64,000 bases of DNA, taken from the NCBI RefSeq assembly GCF_904846315.1, contig NZ_CAJHAF010000001.1, forward strand, positions 1,178,001-1,242,000, in the 5' to 3' direction. Both the position numbers and the translations under genes were made by a program. Under the pieces are notes generated by a model. That model searched no databases. It saw nothing but the letters and a program-made list of their open reading frames with translations, and was not told the origin of the DNA. The DNA comes from Psychrobacter jeotgali. GTDB taxonomy: Bacteria > Pseudomonadota > Gammaproteobacteria > Pseudomonadales > Moraxellaceae. Shown here piece after piece: positions 9,512-19,094 of the stretch (positions are counted from its first letter, which is position 1; every line of letters starts with the position of its first letter).

Positions 9512-10650
9512 TGATATCGATACAGAGTTTTTTTGGTAGCTTTATTCAGACCCTCAAGGATATCTTTAGCGATAGTGGGGTGATTTTGATGCTGATTATT
9601 GCTCCGGTTATTTATGGATTTTTTTACCCCTGGCCCTACTCATCTGAAGTCGTCGACCACGTGCCAGTTGGTATTATTGATTATGATAATAGCGACCTAT
9701 CACGTACTATCGTGCGTTATGCTACGGCTACTCCGCAGCTGGACACCGAACGCTTTATCAATGAGCAGGCCGCCAAGGAAGCTATCTGGTCAAATGAAAT
9801 CGCTGGTTATATGATTATTCCAAGCGGACTGGAACAGCGGGTACTATCTGGAAAGCAAGCTAAGGTCAGTGTCCTGGCTAATGGTAGTTACTTTATCCTA
9901 AATCAGCGAGTGCAAATGGGATTTTTGCAATCAGTCAGCACCGTATCTGCTGGTATTAAGATTGAAAAAAGCGTAGCACAAGGCGCTTATAAACCTATTG
10001 CGGAGAAGAGTTCCCAAGCGCTACCCTTACAAATCATTCCGCTATACAATCAAACCGAAGGTTACGGTTCTTATGTGGTTCCAGCGGTTTCCATCATTAT
10101 CCTCCAACAAACCTTAATGATGGCAACCGCTATGCTAGTCGGCACTTGGTATGAGCAAAAGCGCGATAGAACCTCTGTGCGTGGCTGGCTTGGTAGAATT
10201 GCTGCACTCAGCTCCATAAGCTTTGTCATAGGTTGCTTTTTTTATGGCTGGGTATTTGAGATCCAAGATTACCCGCGCGGCCAGAACATGATGGGCAGTT
10301 TATTATTCTTGCTGTTATTCTGTCCAACGGTGGCAACGCTAGGCTGTGTCTTTGGGTTATGGTTCCGCCAGCGCGAACGTAGTATGCAGATTTTGATTTT
10401 CAGCTCGCTACCGATGCTTTTCATTAGTGGTTATCCTTGGCCCGCCAATCAGCTGCCGCAAGCATTACAGATATTACGTTGGTTAGTTCCTACTACCCCT
10501 GGTATCAATACCTCTGTGCAGCTTAACCAGATGGGTGCCAGCCTATCGCAGGTCGCTACCGGATTTTATGCGCTGGCGGGTTTACTGATATTTTACTTCA
10601 TCTTGCTATTACTTTTCCGCTGGCGTACCGCCCAAAAAGCAACCTATTAA
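9511..10650 (+). CDS. ABC-2 type permease (second of a pair)
   Basis: 379 residues with the same layout as the gene before it: TM1 (VILMLIIAPVIYGFFYPW), a periplasmic domain starting VGIIDYDNSDLSRTIVRYA, then five helices, ending in an Arg/Lys-rich tail. It lacks the charged insert of its partner. The two probably form a heterodimeric inner-membrane channel fed to the HlyD adaptor and TolC protein. The ATG overlaps the previous stop by one base. Substrate is unknown. It is the last gene of the operon and is followed by a symmetrical terminator. Confidence 0.93.
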   Translation: MISIQSFFGSFIQTLKDIFSDSGVILMLIIAPVIYGFFYPWPYSSEVVDHVPVGIIDYDNSDLSRTIVRYATATPQLDTERFINEQAAKEAIWSNEIAGYMIIPSGLEQRVLSGKQAKVSVLANGSYFILNQRVQMGFLQSVSTVSAGIKIEKSVAQGAYKPIAEKSSQALPLQIIPLYNQTEGYGSYVVPAVSIIILQQTLMMATAMLVGTWYEQKRDRTSVRGWLGRIAALSSISFVIGCFFYGWVFEIQDYPRGQNMMGSLLFLLLFCPTVATLGCVFGLWFRQRERSMQILIFSSLPMLFISGYPWPANQLPQALQILRWLVPTTPGINTSVQLNQMGASLSQVATGFYALAGLLIFYFILLLLFRWRTAQKATY

Positions 10651-10673
10651 TAGAAATCCAAGCAAATAAGCCC

Positions 10674-10706
10674 AAAAAAGCGCCCATTAATTTAATGGAC
10701 GCTTTT
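10674..10706. terminator. Bidirectional terminator between the export operon and sthA
   Basis: Near-perfect palindrome: AAAAGCG, CCATTAA, TTAATGG, CGCTTTT with single mismatches between blocks. A-runs and T-runs flank both sides, so it can end transcripts from both convergent genes. Confidence 0.75.
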
Positions 10707-10750
10707 ATAGTAAAGATATACTTAAAAAGGTACTTAAAAAGCTCTAAAAC

Positions 10751-12400
10751 TTAGAATATTCGGTTCAGACCATTTAGCGCCGCTACCCGATAGGCTTCTG
10801 CCATGGTGGGATAGTTAAAAGTAGTATTCACAAAGTACTCAAGAGTGTTATTACACTTCATTACCGCTTGTCCGATATGAATAATCTCGGAGGCATGGTT
10901 ACCGTAGCAATGGATACCTAATATCTCTAAGGTCTCACGGTGGAATAGTATCTTTAGTACTCCAGAGCGTTCACCGATAATCTGTGCACGAGCCAGATGT
11001 TTGAAAAACGCCTGTCCCACTTCATAAGGGACTTTTTCATCGGTTAGCTCTTGTTCGGTTTTACCGATACTTGAGATCTCAGGGATAGTATAAATCCCCG
11101 TAGGTACGCTGGAGACTGGCTCGGCATCACTATCCCCTACCATAAAGGCCGCTGCACAGCGCCCTTGGTCATAAGCGGCAGACGCTAGAGAAGGCCAACC
11201 CATTACGTCACCAGCAGCATAGATATTTTCAACCTTAGTACAATAACGATCGTCAACCTTGAGCTGACCGCGGCTATTGGCCTCTAAACCAATCGCTTCT
11301 AAATTTAAACCTTCGGTATTGCCTGAGCGTCCATTTGACCAAAGAATGGCATCTGATTTAATTTTCTTACCACTTTTTAGATGCAAAATAACATAATCAT
11401 CATGAGTTTCAAGATGGTCGATTTCCTCATTGTTACGAATGAGGACGCCAAATTGTCTAAAGTCATGAGCGATGGCATCACTAATTTCTTTATCAAGATA
11501 GCTTAACAACTGGTCTTGGTTGTTAATTAAGTCAACTTTGTAGCCAAGGCCGGTAAAGATAGAGGCATATTCACAGCCAATAACACCAGCGCCATAGATG
11601 ATAATCTTTCTAACCACATAATCCATTTGTAAGATCTTGTCAGAATCAAAAACTCGTGGATGATCGAAGTCTAATATCTCTGGTCGATAGGGACGGCTAC
11701 CCACAGTAATAATAGCTTTATTAAAGGTAACGGTTTCGAACACATTTTCGTCAGTTTCAACTCGCAAGGTATGCTTGTCAACGAAGCTTGCCCAGCCATG
11801 AATAACATCAATGCGATTACGCTCATAAAAGCGCGTATGAGTGGCAACTTGACTACGTATCACTCGGCGCGCATTAGTTAGTACTTTGTTCAGCGGTACT
11901 TGCTCGTACTCTAATGCTTTGGTGAACATAGGATCGCGGCGAAAGTTAATTAAGTTAAATACCGATTGACGTAGCGCTTTACTTGGGATCGTTCCCACGT
12001 GCGTGGAGTTACCACCCACTTGGTCGCGTGGATCAATGACGGCTACCTTTTTTCCCGATTTAGTCAGTTTCATAGCAGCAGCTTCACCAGCAGGACCTGC
12101 CCCTAATACCACCGCATCATATTCAAAATCATGCTGATCACTCTTTATACGCTGCGAGTCTTTGGTATAGCCTGACTTTATATCAATACGAGTATCATCT
12201 AATGGGTTAATTAAGTCAGGATGGTGCATGATATCTTCTGTGACTTGCTCATGAGTTTGTTCAATTTGTTCTTGTTTGTCCGCTTTTTTAGTATTTTCAG
12301 GAGTGGTTACTGGCGCACTACCGCTGTCTTTGTTAGACACTTCGGTATCTAGATCTTTACCAATATCATTGGTGGCGTCGTCTTTGCGTTTTTTTCCCAT
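10751..12400 (-). CDS. sthA: Soluble pyridine nucleotide transhydrogenase (Si-specific)
   Basis: FAD flavoprotein that moves hydride between NADPH and NAD+, usually to drain excess NADPH. The FAD motif GAGPAGEAA begins at residue 100, and [16 protein letters not shown] at 129-144 marks SthA rather than lipoamide dehydrogenase, since the redox CxxxxC pair is absent (Ser is found where E. coli SthA keeps one Cys). The NAD(P) motif [15 protein letters not shown] and the [17 protein letters not shown] segment follow, then the dimerisation domain. At 549 residues it is about 85 longer than usual because of a charged N-terminal extension. A Shine-Dalgarno (AGAGGA) 6 bp before the ATG supports that start. 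Confidence 0.95.
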   Translation of the reverse strand: MGKKRKDDATNDIGKDLDTEVSNKDSGSAPVTTPENTKKADKQEQIEQTHEQVTEDIMHHPDLINPLDDTRIDIKSGYTKDSQRIKSDQHDFEYDAVVLGAGPAGEAAAMKLTKSGKKVAVIDPRDQVGGNSTHVGTIPSKALRQSVFNLINFRRDPMFTKALEYEQVPLNKVLTNARRVIRSQVATHTRFYERNRIDVIHGWASFVDKHTLRVETDENVFETVTFNKAIITVGSRPYRPEILDFDHPRVFDSDKILQMDYVVRKIIIYGAGVIGCEYASIFTGLGYKVDLINNQDQLLSYLDKEISDAIAHDFRQFGVLIRNNEEIDHLETHDDYVILHLKSGKKIKSDAILWSNGRSGNTEGLNLEAIGLEANSRGQLKVDDRYCTKVENIYAAGDVMGWPSLASAAYDQGRCAAAFMVGDSDAEPVSSVPTGIYTIPEISSIGKTEQELTDEKVPYEVGQAFFKHLARAQIIGERSGVLKILFHRETLEILGIHCYGNHASEIIHIGQAVMKCNNTLEYFVNTTFNYPTMAEAYRVAALNGLNRIF

Positions 12401-12484
12401 GATGTCCTCTTTATTTATTAAATTTTAATTTTTTATTAGATAACTAATATTTAATCACTTAGAGCTAATACTCTATCTTAACCG

Positions 12485-12520
12485 ATTAGATTGATGCTTT
12501 ATTTTAAGCCTCAATCTAAT
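12485..12520. other. Hairpin between ppsR and sthA
   Basis: ATTAGATTGA pairs with TCAATCTAAT, and inside them GCTT pairs with AAGC around a 6-nt loop. There is no T-run after it on either strand, so it is not a classic terminator. It may stabilise an RNA end or bind a protein. Confidence 0.45.
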
Positions 12521-12544
12521 TCACAACTTTACGCTACCCTTTTA

Positions 12545-13441
12545 TTAACCAATACGGCGCTTCAGACCTGTCATTTGCAATATGCGCGTGGCAATTTCCT
12601 CAACCGACATCTCCGAGACATCCAGACTTGGGATGCCCTGTGAGATATAAATAGCTTGTATGGCGCGTTGCTCTTGCTGAACTTGTTGATAGCTGGCATA
12701 ACGACTGCCTGCGCGGCGCTCGTTACGAATACTGACCAAACGATCGGTGTCAATAATCAATCCAAATAGCTTGTCCTTATGCTCACGTAAAGCTTTTGGC
12801 AACTGGTTGTCATATAAATCATCTTCGGTCAGCGGATAGTTAGCCGCCCGAATACCAAACTGCAAAGCCAAGTATAACGAAGTTGGCGTTTTTCCTGAAC
12901 GTGAAACCCCTATGAGGATAATATCCGCCATATTATAGTGACGGGTACGGGCGCCATCATCGTTATCTAAAGCAAAATGAACCGCATCGATACGTTCTTT
13001 ATAAGTTTCAGAATCGACATTATCATGAGCATGTCCTGAATGACTATCCGCCTCTACCCCGATCTCCTCAGCAATACGACCAATCAAGCCTTCATACATA
13101 TCCAAATTACAGCTCTCAGCAGAATTGATTTTTTCTCTTATCTCAGGGCTAACAATAGTATCAAATACTAAAGGCAGCAAACCATCACGCTGATGTGCCA
13201 TATTGATCTGCGCTACTGCATCTTCTGCTCGCTCCAAGCTATCAACATAAGGCAAAACTTTAGTCTCAAAAGGCACCGAAGCAAACTGACTTAGTATAGA
13301 ACGCCCTAAAGTCTCAGCCGTAATAGCCGTCCCATCAGAGATGAAAAATGCTGTTCTAATAGCTTGCGAATTATCCAGGCTTAGCGCATGACGATTTTGA
13401 ATAGTAGGCTTATTTTGTTCAGGCGGATTGTTTGAGTACAT
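12545..13441 (-). CDS. ppsR: PEP synthase regulatory protein (bifunctional kinase/pyrophosphorylase)
   Basis: DUF299 family. Such proteins inactivate PEP synthase by ADP-dependent phosphorylation of a Thr next to the catalytic His, and reactivate it by Pi-dependent dephosphorylation. The P-loop GVSRSGKT is at residues 178-185, followed by TPTSLYLALQFGIRAANYPL. The N-terminal FFISDGTAITAETLGRSILSQF is the family signature. Residues about 130-150 (His/Asp/Ser-rich) look like a small loop insertion. It is divergent from ppsA 565 bp away, the usual arrangement, which supports the assignment. Confidence 0.95.
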   Translation of the reverse strand: MYSNNPPEQNKPTIQNRHALSLDNSQAIRTAFFISDGTAITAETLGRSILSQFASVPFETKVLPYVDSLERAEDAVAQINMAHQRDGLLPLVFDTIVSPEIREKINSAESCNLDMYEGLIGRIAEEIGVEADSHSGHAHDNVDSETYKERIDAVHFALDNDDGARTRHYNMADIILIGVSRSGKTPTSLYLALQFGIRAANYPLTEDDLYDNQLPKALREHKDKLFGLIIDTDRLVSIRNERRAGSRYASYQQVQQEQRAIQAIYISQGIPSLDVSEMSVEEIATRILQMTGLKRRIG

Positions 13442-14005
13442 AACTTAAAACCTCGGTGAGAAACTCGGCGGCAGCCTTGAGCGATTTGGTAATGCGATAA
13501 CGCTTAAGCCGTACATTATACTCACAATACCCGCTGAAAAACAGCTGCGTCATAGAAATCCATACATAGTCCTACTCCTATTGATTGACTTCTGCTTATA
13601 CTACTATTGCTACCCTCTTTATTATTCACAGTCAATTAAATACCAACTAGTGTTTATTAAAAACCACTTTCTATGATAGCTATTTGCCTTATGACTATTT
13701 ATATCTTTTGTAGCTCTCTAAATCATTGCCTCAATAAGATAGATCTGTAGCTTAATAAAGGATATACCTCGTTTTATGTTAATATAGCGCTCGTAATAGT
13801 AGGGTCAGAAGAAAGCTTATATTATAGACACTGCAACGACTGCCTGAGCTAAATTTGGTATGGCTTTATCAGCAGGTGACAAACAAACTCTATAATTTGT
13901 ATCTTTTTAATAAGTTTTTGACCTCACCCCTCGAAATTCTCTTCAGATAGCGGTATAATTTCGCATTATAATCCTTACTAAATAACCTTATTTTTTGGAG
14001 TTATC
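13442..14005. promoter_or_regulatory. ppsR/ppsA divergent control region
   Basis: 564 bp without a gene. Two TATAAT hexamers (13954-13959 and 13967-13972) lie 47 and 34 bp before the ppsA ATG, but neither has a convincing -35 at normal spacing; TTGACC at 13918 is 30 bp from the first. I see no recognisable operator. Confidence 0.5.
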
Positions 14006-16390
14006 ATGGCAGATCAATCTTCGGCCCTTGTAATTAATCTTGACCAGCTGGGAAAAAATGACATCGAGACCGTCGGTGGTAAGAATGCCTCACTTGGTGA
14101 GATGATCAGCCACTTGTCTGATTTAGGGGTCAGCGTCCCAGGTGGCTTTGCTACTACAGCAGATGCTTTCAACCGTTTTTTAACTGAAACGGGCTTATTA
14201 GACAAAATCAATGACGAGCTAGATAACTTAGACGTTAATGATGTTAATAAGTTAACCGCTACCGGTAAAAAAATCCGTGGTTGGATTATTGAACAAGATC
14301 TGCCAAGTGATCTTGAAAAATCAGTACGGGAAGCTTTTGAAGAAATGAGTGGCGGTGAAGACATTGCGGTAGCCGTACGCTCTTCTGCTACTGCTGAAGA
14401 TTTGCCAGATGCCTCATTTGCCGGTCAGCAAGAAACTTATCTAAACATTCGTGGTATTGATAACGTTCTGATTGCTATTAAAGAAGTATTCTCTTCATTA
14501 TACAACGACCGTGCTATCTCCTATCGTGTTCATAAAGGCTTTAAGCACGCAGGTGTTGCCCTATCAGCCGGTATTCAGCGCATGGTACGCTCAGAAACTG
14601 GCGCAGCTGGCGTGATGTTCACTCTAGATACTGAAAGTGGCTTTGATCAAGTGGTCTTTATCACATCAAGCTATGGTTTAGGTGAGATGGTAGTACAAGG
14701 GGCGGTAAACCCTGATGAATTCTACTTATCAAAGCAGTTGCTTGCTAATGGCAAACCCTCAGTCATTCGTCGTAACTTAGGTAGCAAACATAAAAAAATG
14801 ATTTATGGCGATGAAGGCAGTACCGCTAAATCTGTCAAAATTGTTGATGTTGAAAAACAAGAACGTATGCAGTTCTCTCTAACCACAGACGAGCTGACCG
14901 AACTTGCTAAACAAGCGATGACTATCGAAAAGCATTACGGCCACGCGATGGATATCGAGTGGGCAAAAGACGGTGATAGCGGTGAAATCTTTATCGTTCA
15001 AGCCCGTCCTGAAACCGTTAAGAGCCGCCAAGACAGTAACGTTATGGAACGTTATGTCATTAATACAGGTGACGCCAAAGTCCTATGCGAAGGTCGTTCA
15101 ATCGGTCAACGTATCGGTGCGGGTAAAGTTCGTATCGTTGATAACTTAAATGAGATGGATAAAGTACAAGACGGCGATATATTGGTTTCAGATATGACTG
15201 ATCCTGATTGGGAACCCGTCATGAAACGCGCCTCTGCTATCATCACTAACCGTGGTGGTCGTACCTGTCACGCTGCTATTATCGCCCGTGAACTTGGTGT
15301 TCCTGCGATTGTTGGTTGCGGTAATGCCACTGAATTATTATTCGACGGTCAAGATGTGACTGCCTCTTGCGCTGAAGGCGATACTGGCTTCATCTATGAA
15401 GGTCAAATTGATTTTGAGGTTCAAACCAACTCAATAGAGACCATGCCAGAACTTGCATTTAAAATAATGATGAACGTGGGCAACCCCGATCGCGCCTTCT
15501 CATTTACGCAAATGCCAAACGAAGGTATCGGCCTTGCTCGTCTTGAGTTTATTATCAACCGTATGATTGGTGTGCATCCAAAAGCGCTGCTTAATATGAA
15601 TAGCTTGCCACGCGAAGTGTCACAAGCAATCAATGAGCGTATTGCTGGTTATGCTTCACCCGTTGACTTTTATGTTGACAAACTGGTCGAAGGTATCTCA
15701 ACTTTAGCCGTTGCCTTTATGGATCAACCGGTTATCGTGCGGATGTCAGACTTTAAATCAAACGAATATGCTAACTTACTTGGTGGTAAACTGTACGAGC
15801 CATCAGAAGAAAACCCCATGTTAGGCTTCCGCGGTGCTAGCCGTTATGTTTCTGATAACTTCCGTGATTGCTTTGAGCTTGAGTGTAAAGCGTTAAAGCG
15901 TGTACGTGACGAGATGGGTCTGACCAACGTTGAGATTATGATTCCGTTTGTACGTACCGTTAATGAAGCCGCTCAGGTGATTGAACTGCTTGAGCAAAAT
16001 GGTTTGAAACGTGGTGAGAACGGTTTACGCGTCATCATGATGTGCGAGCTCCCAACCAACGCCCTATTAGCTGAAGAATTCCTAGAGCACTTTGATGGCT
16101 TCTCAATTGGTTCAAACGACTTAACCCAGTTGACATTAGGTCTAGACCGTGATTCTGGTATTATCTCTCATCTGTTTGATGAGCGTGATCCAGCAGTCAA
16201 AAAGCTTTTATCCATGGCGATTGCCGCTTGCCGTAAGCAAGGCAAATACATCGGTATTTGTGGTCAAGGTCCATCTGATCATCCCGATCTTGCTTTTTGG
16301 CTCATGGAACAAGGTATTAGCTCAGTATCACTAAACCCTGATTCTGTGCTTGATACTTGGTTCTTCTTAGCAGGCGAAACAGCACAATAA
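14006..16390 (+). CDS. ppsA: Phosphoenolpyruvate synthase
   Basis: Converts pyruvate, ATP and water to PEP, AMP and Pi, the entry step of gluconeogenesis from pyruvate. The 794 residues match the E. coli length. The N-terminal ATP-binding domain begins [14 protein letters not shown] and includes [20 protein letters not shown]. The phosphohistidine domain [15 protein letters not shown] places the catalytic His at residue 422, with the Thr targeted by PpsR two residues before it. The C-terminal TIM barrel includes [19 protein letters not shown] and [13 protein letters not shown]. Shine-Dalgarno GGAG precedes the ATG. Confidence 0.98.
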   Translation: MADQSSALVINLDQLGKNDIETVGGKNASLGEMISHLSDLGVSVPGGFATTADAFNRFLTETGLLDKINDELDNLDVNDVNKLTATGKKIRGWIIEQDLPSDLEKSVREAFEEMSGGEDIAVAVRSSATAEDLPDASFAGQQETYLNIRGIDNVLIAIKEVFSSLYNDRAISYRVHKGFKHAGVALSAGIQRMVRSETGAAGVMFTLDTESGFDQVVFITSSYGLGEMVVQGAVNPDEFYLSKQLLANGKPSVIRRNLGSKHKKMIYGDEGSTAKSVKIVDVEKQERMQFSLTTDELTELAKQAMTIEKHYGHAMDIEWAKDGDSGEIFIVQARPETVKSRQDSNVMERYVINTGDAKVLCEGRSIGQRIGAGKVRIVDNLNEMDKVQDGDILVSDMTDPDWEPVMKRASAIITNRGGRTCHAAIIARELGVPAIVGCGNATELLFDGQDVTASCAEGDTGFIYEGQIDFEVQTNSIETMPELAFKIMMNVGNPDRAFSFTQMPNEGIGLARLEFIINRMIGVHPKALLNMNSLPREVSQAINERIAGYASPVDFYVDKLVEGISTLAVAFMDQPVIVRMSDFKSNEYANLLGGKLYEPSEENPMLGFRGASRYVSDNFRDCFELECKALKRVRDEMGLTNVEIMIPFVRTVNEAAQVIELLEQNGLKRGENGLRVIMMCELPTNALLAEEFLEHFDGFSIGSNDLTQLTLGLDRDSGIISHLFDERDPAVKKLLSMAIAACRKQGKYIGICGQGPSDHPDLAFWLMEQGISSVSLNPDSVLDTWFFLAGETAQ

Positions 16391-16421
16391 ACCGTCACAG
16401 TGAGTCAATGCTGTAATCCAA

Positions 16422-16457
16422 ATAGTAAGGGGTCTATGAGAATAGACCTCATACTAT
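16422..16457 (+). other. Stable hairpin downstream of ppsA
   Basis: A 15-bp imperfect stem (one A/A mismatch and one G-U pair) with a 6-nt loop. It lacks a following T-run, so it may protect the ppsA 3' end or be a weak terminator. Confidence 0.45.
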
Positions 16458-16503
16458 GGCTTAGAAGTAATGATTTAAGATATGACTAACTACACAGGTA
16501 ACT

Positions 16504-17469
16504 ATGCAGATTTTCCTCGCTCGAAATAACGTCCAAGCTGGCCCTTATAATCTGGAACAGCTTAATATCATGTTGGCATCCGGTGAAGTAACACTAGATG
16601 ATTTGGCATGGCATGAAGGCCTAGATCAATGGCAGCGTCTTGGTAATTTAACTGGGAATCAGTATGTTTATCGCCCGGCAAATACTCCTGCGCCTAATGA
16701 TTCTATTATTAACAACGTCACTGTATTTCCAGAAGACGATGATAAAAATGATGATAAAACCGTTTCATTAGATAGACTGTACGGTAAGCCCGAACGTTCA
16801 AAGCCTAATAGCAAAAACACTAAAGTCGATATGACTACTAACCGGAGCTATAAGCCCAATGTGTCACTCAATAAGACACCTGCGGCAAAATCGGCATCTA
16901 GTAAAGATGTGGTCATCGGTAACGTAGTACTTGCGCCTATCATGTCTCGAATATTGGCAACCGCTATAAACGGTTTGCTATATTTCTTGGCTATCTTGCC
17001 GCTCATACTGGCGCTGACGAAGATGGATATTGACTATAGTAAGTTTCAAAATATTCAGGATATGGATGCCGCTTACCAATACTCCATGACGCTTATGGAG
17101 AGCCTACCGAGCAGTACGCTGATGATGTCACAAGTCTTAGTCTTTGGCTTATTCATCTTACAATTGGTATTTATTACCATGCGTGGTCAGTCTTTAGGCA
17201 AGCTAATTACTGGCATTAGGGTGGTAGATCAAACTACGCATCGTTTGCCCTCTTTTGGTAAGCTCATAGGTATGCGTACCTTACTGCTATTTTTCGTTTA
17301 TAACTTATTGTTCTCATTTACCAGCTTTTTAGGCTTTATCGTAGTCGCTGTACATTATTATATGGCATCAAAAAGCTCGCAGAATATTGGTTGGCATGAT
17401 AAGTTGGCTAAAACCTTAGTGGTAAAGGCCAATAATGATCAATTAGTGAAACAGCCAAAAATAAAATAG
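16504..17469 (+). CDS. GYF-domain and RDD-family membrane protein
   Basis: 321 residues. Residues 1-50 are a GYF_2-type domain (IFLARNNVQAGPYNLEQLNIMLASG and WHEGLDQW), thought to bind peptides. A charged linker runs from about 60 to 135. The C-terminal RDD domain has three or four membrane helices: SRILATAINGLLYFLAILPL, a second around LVFGLFILQLVFI, GQSLGKLITGIRVVD, and the closing NIGWHDKLAKTLVV. The first Asp of the RDD motif is replaced by Asn or Ala here. Function of such proteins is unknown; some family members affect ion homeostasis. It is probably a single-gene unit with its own terminator. Confidence 0.85.
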   Translation: MQIFLARNNVQAGPYNLEQLNIMLASGEVTLDDLAWHEGLDQWQRLGNLTGNQYVYRPANTPAPNDSIINNVTVFPEDDDKNDDKTVSLDRLYGKPERSKPNSKNTKVDMTTNRSYKPNVSLNKTPAAKSASSKDVVIGNVVLAPIMSRILATAINGLLYFLAILPLILALTKMDIDYSKFQNIQDMDAAYQYSMTLMESLPSSTLMMSQVLVFGLFILQLVFITMRGQSLGKLITGIRVVDQTTHRLPSFGKLIGMRTLLLFFVYNLLFSFTSFLGFIVVAVHYYMASKSSQNIGWHDKLAKTLVVKANNDQLVKQPKIK

Positions 17470-17509
17470 TCAGCATTTTAAACCAGTAAAAACATATTTT
17501 AGTATTAAA

Positions 17510-17535
17510 AGCAGTGCTTAGGTGCTGCTTTTTTT
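17510..17535 (+). terminator. Terminator of the GYF/RDD gene
   Basis: AGCAGTGC and GTGCTGCT form a stem with two G-U pairs and a TTAG loop, followed by a run of T. Confidence 0.7.
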
Positions 17536-17625
17536 ATTAATACTATTTTTTAGACACTATTTCAGTGATATCAGTTTTGCTTATATAAAATTGATACATA
17601 TTCATAAGTAACCATCCATTAAGCT

Positions 17626-17654
17626 TTGTATTAATGAGCGGTTACTGTTATAAT
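17626..17654 (+). promoter_or_regulatory. Promoter of the rpsF operon
   Basis: TTGTAT (17626-17631), a 17-bp spacer and a perfect TATAAT (17649-17654), about 100 bp before rpsF. Confidence 0.65.
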
Positions 17655-17757
17655 ACGGCGCTTTATAAACTAAGCTTATCTAAGAATTTGAGCTTACCTT
17701 ATAAATCTCCTTGCTATTAACATAGGGTTGATAGCTACTAATCCGTAAGGAGTCATA

Positions 17758-18150
17758 ATGCGACATTACGAAGTGGTGTTAATTGTACACCCAGACCAGA
17801 GCGACCAAGTGGTTGGCATGGTTGAACGCTATATCAAATTGGTTCAAGACAACAACGGTATCATCCATCGTCTAGAAGACTGGGGCCGTCGTCAACTTGC
17901 TTACCCAATTGACAAAATTCATAAAGCTCATTACGTTCTTTTCAATATTGAAACTGACGGTGAGACTTTAGCTGAGCTTGAAGAATTATTCCGTTATAAC
18001 GACGCGATCATTCGTAGCCTAGTTATCCGCCGTGACGAGGCAATCACTGAAGAGTCACAACTAGCTAAAAATGCCGATGAAAAACGCGCACGTAAAGCTA
18101 CTACTCGTCGTTCAGACAGCAATGACGACAACGACAACAGTGAAGACTAA
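17758..18150 (+). CDS. rpsF: 30S ribosomal protein S6
   Basis: 130 residues. [38 protein letters not shown] and [18 protein letters not shown] are the classic S6 segments. S6 pairs with S18 in the platform of the small subunit. The C-terminal tail is acidic and low-complexity ([11 protein letters not shown]). Shine-Dalgarno AAGGAG precedes the ATG. The gene order is rpsF-rpsR-rplI, without the priB gene that lies between rpsF and rpsR in enterobacteria. Confidence 0.98.
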   Translation: MRHYEVVLIVHPDQSDQVVGMVERYIKLVQDNNGIIHRLEDWGRRQLAYPIDKIHKAHYVLFNIETDGETLAELEELFRYNDAIIRSLVIRRDEAITEESQLAKNADEKRARKATTRRSDSNDDNDNSED

Positions 18151-18166
18151 TTAAAGGAGAATACTT

Positions 18167-18394
18167 ATGGCACGTTTCTATCGCCGTCGCAAATTCTGCC
18201 GTTTCACTGCTGAAGGCATCACTCACATTGACTATAAAGATGTTGAATTGCTAAAACAGTATATCAGTGACAATGGTAAGATCGTACCAAGCCGTATTAC
18301 CGGTACTTCTACTAAATATCAGCGCCAACTAGCAACTGCTATCAAGCAAGCTCGCTATCTTGCGCTACTTCCGTATACTGACAACCATCAGTAA
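18167..18394 (+). CDS. rpsR: 30S ribosomal protein S18
   Basis: 75 residues of normal length. [36 protein letters not shown], the [19 protein letters not shown] helix and [10 protein letters not shown] are diagnostic. It starts 16 bp after rpsF with a good ribosome binding site (AAAGGAG). Confidence 0.98.
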   Translation: MARFYRRRKFCRFTAEGITHIDYKDVELLKQYISDNGKIVPSRITGTSTKYQRQLATAIKQARYLALLPYTDNHQ

Positions 18395-18419
18395 TTTAAC
18401 CGTTAACTAGGAATGACTC

Positions 18420-18944
18420 ATGCAAATTATTTTGTTACAGCGTATCGTCAACCTTGGTAAACTCGGTGAAACTGTCGATGTAAAACCAGGTTACGGACGT
18501 AACTTTCTTATCCCGCAAGGTAAAGCATTACCTGCGACTAAAGCTAATATTGAAAAGTTCGAAGCACGTCGTGCTGAGCTTGAAGCTGAAGAAGCCAAAG
18601 AAATCGCTAGCGCTCAAGAGCGTGCTGACGCCCTAACTGATGTTAACGTTATCATGCGCGCCAAGTCTGGTGACGAAGGCAAGCTATTTGGTTCTATCGG
18701 TACTCGCGATATCGCTGAAGCCTTAACCAACTCTGGCCTAGAAGTTGACCGCTCTGAAGTTAAACTTCCAGAAGGCACACTACGTCAAATTGGCGAATAT
18801 AACGTTGATATCCAGTTGCATCATGATGTTACTGCTAGCATTTTAGTTACTATCTTATCAGAAGATGGTGATGACGAAGACCAAGCAGTAGAAGAAGATG
18901 ATAACGAAGCAGCAGACGAGAACGAAGACTATTCTGAAGAGTAA
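18420..18944 (+). CDS. rplI: 50S ribosomal protein L9
   Basis: The N-terminal domain ([33 protein letters not shown]) is typical, followed by the long connecting helix and the C-terminal domain ([12 protein letters not shown]). It has 174 residues against about 149 in most bacteria. The extra is a C-terminal Asp/Glu-rich tail of about 28 residues with only a few non-acidic positions. Third gene of the operon, followed by a strong terminator. Confidence 0.98.
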   Translation: MQIILLQRIVNLGKLGETVDVKPGYGRNFLIPQGKALPATKANIEKFEARRAELEAEEAKEIASAQERADALTDVNVIMRAKSGDEGKLFGSIGTRDIAEALTNSGLEVDRSEVKLPEGTLRQIGEYNVDIQLHHDVTASILVTILSEDGDDEDQAVEEDDNEAADENEDYSEE

Positions 18945-18970
18945 GTTTTAGAATCTCTAGTTTAATTTTA

Positions 18971-19006
18971 AAAAAAAGCCAGTAACTTAAGTTACTGGCT
19001 TTTTTT
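18971..19006 (+). terminator. Terminator of the rpsF operon
   Basis: Perfect 22-bp palindrome at 18978-18999 (each arm GCCAGTAACTT or its complement) followed by seven T. Confidence 0.9.
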
Positions 19007-19094
19007 ATGTGAAATGGCATTTAAAATGTTATATTTTATAACTGGTTAGGTTTTTTTGCAGTCTTTATTAGCATAGCAAACCAAGAGAATTCAT

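Noticed and set aside
14014..15633. Reading frames on the minus strand across ppsA
   Set aside because: They are shadows of a long, strongly conserved gene and have no ribosome binding sites or recognisable domains.
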